From Candidatus Rothia avicola (GTDB taxonomy: Bacteria > Actinomycetota > Actinomycetes > Actinomycetales > Micrococcaceae): a DNA stretch of 64,000 nt. The position numbers and the translations under genes were made by a program. Of the stretch, positions 63,219-64,000 are shown piece by piece (position 1 is the first letter of the stretch; each line of letters starts with the position of its first letter). The notes beneath the pieces were generated by a model, which was given only the letters and a program-made list of their open reading frames with translations, was not told the origin of the DNA and ran no database searches. The stretch covers positions 1 through 64,000 of the forward strand of contig DXCN01000040.1 in the NCBI GenBank assembly GCA_019115985.1. The letters are read 5' to 3'.

Positions 63219-64000
63219 GTGAACCTCGCTGATCGCATACCGGCCGAGCGTCGGGGCACCGCTGCCCTGTTTCTGATCCTCACTGGCTCCCTGGGTATTC
63301 AGATTTCAGCTGCGATTGTCTCGGTGCTCTTTGCTAGCGTTGGCCCCACCCAGGTCGCCGCCCTGCGTGCCCTGATTGCCGCTGTAGTCCTGTGGACGCT
63401 GGTTCGCCCTAATCCCCTTGCCCTGCGGCGGCGGGACCTTCCCCAGGTGCTGGTCTACGGGCTGGTGCTGACCCTGATGAGCGTCTGTTTCTACAACGCG
63501 GTGCACCATATTCCTTTGGGTGTAGCGGTAACCTTTGAATACCTGGGTGCCTTTGTGGTGGCCCTGCTCGGTGTGCGGCGCCTGCGCGATGTGCTCATTG
63601 CCTTTTTCGCTCTGGCCGGGGTCGTCATGATTGCCGGGCCTACACTCGCGGGGGACGCCCACCCTATCGGCTTTATCTGGGCCCTCGGGTCAGCCGCCTC
63701 GATGGCCGGCTACACCATCTTCTCGGCCCGCATGGGTTCAGCATCTGACGCAACCAGCGGCCTGCGCGGCACCACCATGTCCCTGGCTTTTTCGGCTCTC
63801 ATCCAGCTGCCCCTGTCGGTGCCCACCATGGCGATGCTGGACGCGGACGCCTGGTTCAAGCTGGCTCTCTCCGCCATCGTGGGCGTAGCCCTTGCCTATT
63901 CTGCCGATAATATCGCAGGGCAGCTGACCAGCGCCGCCGTCATCGGGGTGCTTTTCTCCATCGACCCTGTTGTAGGGGCCATCGTGGGTACCTTCATGCT
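63219..64000 (+). CDS. EamA-family transporter, N-terminal part (runs off the window)
   Basis: An open frame from GTG at 63219 with GGGGG upstream reads to the window end (260 codons seen). Eight or so hydrophobic helices are visible, including GTAALFLILTGSLGIQISAA and GVAVTFEYLGAFVVALLGVR. The EamA-type positions around the helix 4 motif and the second repeat ending FSIDPVVGAIVGTFML resemble RhtA-like amino-acid exporters. No assigned substrate; follows gluQ by 8 bp. Confidence 0.78.
   Translation, partial: MNLADRIPAERRGTAALFLILTGSLGIQISAAIVSVLFASVGPTQVAALRALIAAVVLWTLVRPNPLALRRRDLPQVLVYGLVLTLMSVCFYNAVHHIPLGVAVTFEYLGAFVVALLGVRRLRDVLIAFFALAGVVMIAGPTLAGDAHPIGFIWALGSAASMAGYTIFSARMGSASDATSGLRGTTMSLAFSALIQLPLSVPTMAMLDADAWFKLALSAIVGVALAYSADNIAGQLTSAAVIGVLFSIDPVVGAIVGTFM

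Overview
The window looks like the chromosome of a high-GC Gram-positive actinobacterium, most likely Rothia or a close relative in the Micrococcaceae. The signs are moderately high GC with C/G-ending codons, frequent GTG starts, mycothiol synthase (mshD) beside a GlnR-type orphan regulator, a MutT1-type Nudix/phosphatase fusion beside ppk, nitrobindin beside ygfZ, a menaquinone set (menG, menD, menC) and MetP/MetS. Genus is an inference from gene content, because no search could be run.

Layout. 0-1.4 kb: insertion-sequence debris, with the end of an IS256-like element abutting an IS200/IS605 element whose tnpB is truncated. 1.5-12.4 kb (minus strand): the secE-nusG-rplK-rplA-rplJ-rplL translation cluster with its tRNA-Trp. 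It is interrupted by an ABC ATPase plus an unknown gene between rplA and rplJ, and by a four-gene accessory cassette between nusG and rplK. That cassette encodes a secreted crystallin-like I36 protein, a lipoprotein, a peptidoglycan-binding adaptor and a MacB-like ABC exporter. 12.7-30.6 kb: housekeeping genes (aminotransferase, pfkA, ygfZ, nitrobindin, glnR-mshD, ppk-mutT1, thyA-folA-asd, murB, a MaoC dehydratase pair). 30.6-30.9 kb: tRNA cluster Thr-Met-Thr. 31-41 kb: DEAD-box helicase, a DUF2079 membrane protein, AlkA-like glycosylase, thioredoxin, tRNA-Tyr, yajQ, htpX and a membrane-anchored sigma/zinc-finger fusion. 42-44 kb: a Fur-family regulator and catalase behind a long palindrome. 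44-52 kb: MMPL transporter, SseB-type protein, DUF6882-like protein and a polar amino-acid ABC importer. 52.5-59.3 kb: menaquinone genes with a MetPS transporter between them. 59.5-64 kb: PAP2 phosphatase, metallo-beta-lactamase-fold enzyme, glutamyl-Q-tRNA(Asp) synthetase and a partial EamA transporter.

The signals most worth following: (1) a family of about 95-120 bp intergenic repeats in four copies with a conserved core, whose stems differ in sequence yet stay complementary; (2) the accessory export cassette, with a 9-G tract in the signal-peptide region of its secreted product that puts the best start codon out of frame; (3) the one-protein sigma/anti-sigma architecture with a proline-rich tail; (4) a near-perfect 28-bp inverted repeat at 3903-3969; (5) regulatory palindromes before the Fur/catalase pair, the I36 gene and the Nudix gene. 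No CRISPR array, rRNA or prophage was seen.
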